Shown here: positions 5,213-6,178 of the stretch, piece by piece
Layout of the letters: the number at the start of each line of letters is the position of its first letter
Numbering within the stretch: position 1 is the stretch's first letter
From: Fumia sp045645505
GTDB taxonomy: Bacteria; Bacillota; Clostridia; Oscillospirales; Ruminococcaceae
Assembly (NCBI GenBank): GCA_045645505.1
Contig: JAZRIW010000014.1
Location: forward strand, 1 to 6,178
DNA: 6,178 bases
Direction: 5' to 3'
Position numbers and translations under genes: made by a program
Notes under the pieces: generated by a model
What the model was told of the DNA's origin: nothing
Database searches by the model: none
Seen by the model: only the letters and a program-made list of their open reading frames with translations

Positions 5213-5899
5213 ATGATATATATTACAGGCGATACACATATTCCAGTCGATATTGGGAAACTTTCAACAAAGCGTTTCCCTGAGCAAAAAGAAATGACCA
5301 AAAATGATTATGTGATCATATGTGGTGATTTTGGTGGCGTGTGGGACGGCAGCAATGAAGAAAAATATTGGATAAAGTGGTTGGAAAGAAAAAATTTCAC
5401 AACACTTTTTATTGATGGCAATCACGAAAACTTTGAGATGCTTTATAATCTGCCAACGGTAGATTTTGGTGATAGTATTGCACACAAAGTTGATGATGGC
5501 ATATATCATTTAATCAGGGGCGAAGTATATAATATTGACGGAAAGAAGTTCTTCGTATTTGGTGGGGCAAGCTCGCACGACAAAGAACATCGAACCGAAG
5601 GCAAAAACTGGTGGAAAGATGAAATGCCAAGCGAAAAAGAGTATAGTACTGCAGAAGAAAATCTCAAGAAGAATAATTCTGAATTTGATTATGTGATAAC
5701 CCATTCTGCCCCGACATCTCTTCAAGATAAAATTGCTCCAACATATGAAATCAATCAACTTACAGATTTTCTGGAAAAGATAAAAAAAGTGTGGCATGTA
5801 AAAAATGGTTTTTTGGTCATTACCATAAAGATACTGAAGTTGATGAAAAGTTTACTGCGGTATTTGACAAGATTTATAAGATTTGATTCAAAATGTTGA
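5213..5899 (+). CDS. Calcineurin-like metallophosphoesterase, C-terminus frameshifted
   Basis: A two-metal phosphoesterase of the calcineurin fold, substrate unknown. Visible motifs are GDTH (6-9), GDFGG (38-42), GNHE (69-72) and THSAP (163-167). The last family motif, GHxH, is missing in this frame but appears as WFFGHYHKD in the -1 frame (about 5806-5832), which then runs to a TGA at 5884-5886. The frames meet at seven A (5782-5788). Read with one slip, the product would be about 224 residues with a normal end; without it, the last 36 residues (VWHVKNGFLVITIK and on) are off-family and the metal centre is incomplete. It is either a recently broken gene, a sequencing error in a homopolymer, or a frameshift-regulated gene. 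ATG 5213 has GAGG 8 bases upstream. It follows the immunity-like gene by 40 bases and is closed by a terminator. Confidence 0.8.
   Translation: MIYITGDTHIPVDIGKLSTKRFPEQKEMTKNDYVIICGDFGGVWDGSNEEKYWIKWLERKNFTTLFIDGNHENFEMLYNLPTVDFGDSIAHKVDDGIYHLIRGEVYNIDGKKFFVFGGASSHDKEHRTEGKNWWKDEMPSEKEYSTAEENLKKNNSEFDYVITHSAPTSLQDKIAPTYEINQLTDFLEKIKKVWHVKNGFLVITIKILKLMKSLLRYLTRFIRFDSKC
5782..5788 (+). other. Seven-A slippery run at the frame change
   Basis: In the zero frame the codons read ATA AAA AAA GTG, so the run is exactly phased as A_AAA_AAA, a -1 slippery heptamer. Slipping once joins the N-terminal part to the GHYHKD-containing frame. No strong downstream stem is obvious, which weakens programmed frameshifting and leaves an indel as the simpler cause. 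Confidence 0.55.
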
Positions 5900-5900
5900 T

Positions 5901-5933
5901 AGCCAATGCGATTTTGCATTGGCTTTCTCTTTT
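5901..5933 (+). terminator. Intrinsic terminator after the phosphoesterase
   Basis: AGCCAATGC (5901-5909) and GCATTGGCT (5916-5924) form a perfect 9-bp stem with a 6-base loop, followed by TTCTCTTTT. It closes the plus-strand array and separates it from the HTH gene. Confidence 0.9.
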
Positions 5934-5972
5934 AAGGCGAAAAACAACTTTACCTTAAAAACAAATAATAAA

Positions 5973-6033
5973 TAAGGGAAAATTTACTTAAAACATTGAT
6001 AATTCCCTTAATATGTGATAATATTTAAGGGAA
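5973..6033. promoter_or_regulatory. Operator-like half-sites around the HTH promoter
   Basis: TAAGGGAA occurs at 5973-5980, inverted at 6003-6010 and direct again at 6026-6033. The latter two form TTCCCTTAA/TTAAGGGAA, an inverted repeat spanning the -10 region. This layout fits autorepression by the HTH protein encoded just downstream. Confidence 0.6.
5996..6024 (+). promoter_or_regulatory. Sigma-A-type promoter of the HTH gene
   Basis: -35 TTGATA (5996-6001), 17-base spacer and -10 TAATAT (6019-6024), preceded by TG at the extended -10 position (6016-6017). Transcription would start near 6031, essentially at the first open codons of the HTH frame, leaving no room for a normal leader and start codon. 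Confidence 0.65.
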
Positions 6034-6178
6034 AGAAAAGGGGCTGACACAAAAACAAGTTGCCGACAAGTTGGGTATTGTGCCAAAGACAGTTTCAAAA
6101 TGGGAGACGGGACACGGATTCCCTGATGTATCGACAGTATCAGCTTTGGCTGATATTCTTGGCGTGAGCGAGAAAACC
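6029..6178 (+). CDS. XRE-family HTH regulator, partial (runs off the window; N-terminus lacking)
   Basis: Fifty open codons encode most of a Cro/CI-type helix-turn-helix: KGLTQKQVADKLGI (helices 1-2), KTVSKWETG (recognition helix and the hallmark SKWE) and PDVSTVSALADILGVS. It probably represses its own promoter through the TTCCCTTAA-type sites. The frame starts right after a TAA at 6026-6028 and has no ATG or GTG ahead of the HTH. Relatives normally have about 10-15 residues before KEKGLTQ, and these are absent. CTG 6044 is the only near-cognate codon in place. It is therefore 5'-truncated, frameshifted or uses an unusual start; the C-terminus lies outside the window. Confidence 0.65.

Overview
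The window is AT-rich and compactly coded. It has strong AGGAGG-type ribosome sites, sigma-A-like promoters, TTG/GTG starts beside ATG, and protein families common in anaerobic Firmicutes. I infer a chromosomal accessory region of a gut-type Clostridia (Oscillospiraceae/Lachnospiraceae-like). The species cannot be told from the sequence.

Left edge (1-508): a perfect intrinsic terminator on the minus strand sits directly after the 3' part of a tRNA, probably serine (minus strand, 86-141). The tRNA pattern stops at the anticodon loop, and no 5' half follows. This is what one end of an element integrated at a tRNA gene looks like, with the element lying to the right. Next comes about 400 bases without a convincing gene, holding short direct repeats and a hairpin. 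No integrase is visible.

Middle (509-2569): a textbook promoter drives a solitary AAA15/OLD-like ATPase (561-1676). A roughly 230-base leader follows. It holds two tiny ORFs with good ribosome sites, two strong hairpins and a third, competing pairing that covers the ribosome site of the next gene, so it resembles a translational attenuator. The next gene encodes a DUF4417 protein (1904-2569).

Toxin-immunity array (2569-5172): the DUF4417 stop codon overlaps the ATG of a small polymorphic-toxin protein with a pre-toxin helical region and an Ntox50-like tip, followed by a small acidic putative immunity gene. The last 38 bases around the DUF4417/toxin junction then recur exactly, now folded against an inverted copy. 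They are followed by a second toxin with nearly the same N-terminal half but an unrelated tip, and a second putative immunity gene. The junction element appears a third time, decayed and with the start codon lost, before an immunity-like DUF7674 gene that has no toxin. The layout reads as serial cassettes delimited by a palindromic junction derived from the DUF4417 3' end.

Right end (5213-6178): a calcineurin-like phosphoesterase whose last metal-binding motif lies in the -1 frame after a run of seven A, then a clear terminator. Last is a promoter with three operator-like half-sites reading into an XRE-type HTH gene that lacks its usual N-terminal residues and runs off the window.

The probable logic is a tRNA-anchored island carrying a putative defence ATPase and an evolving array of toxin/immunity modules. 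The protein family names come from recognition of sequence patterns, not from searches.
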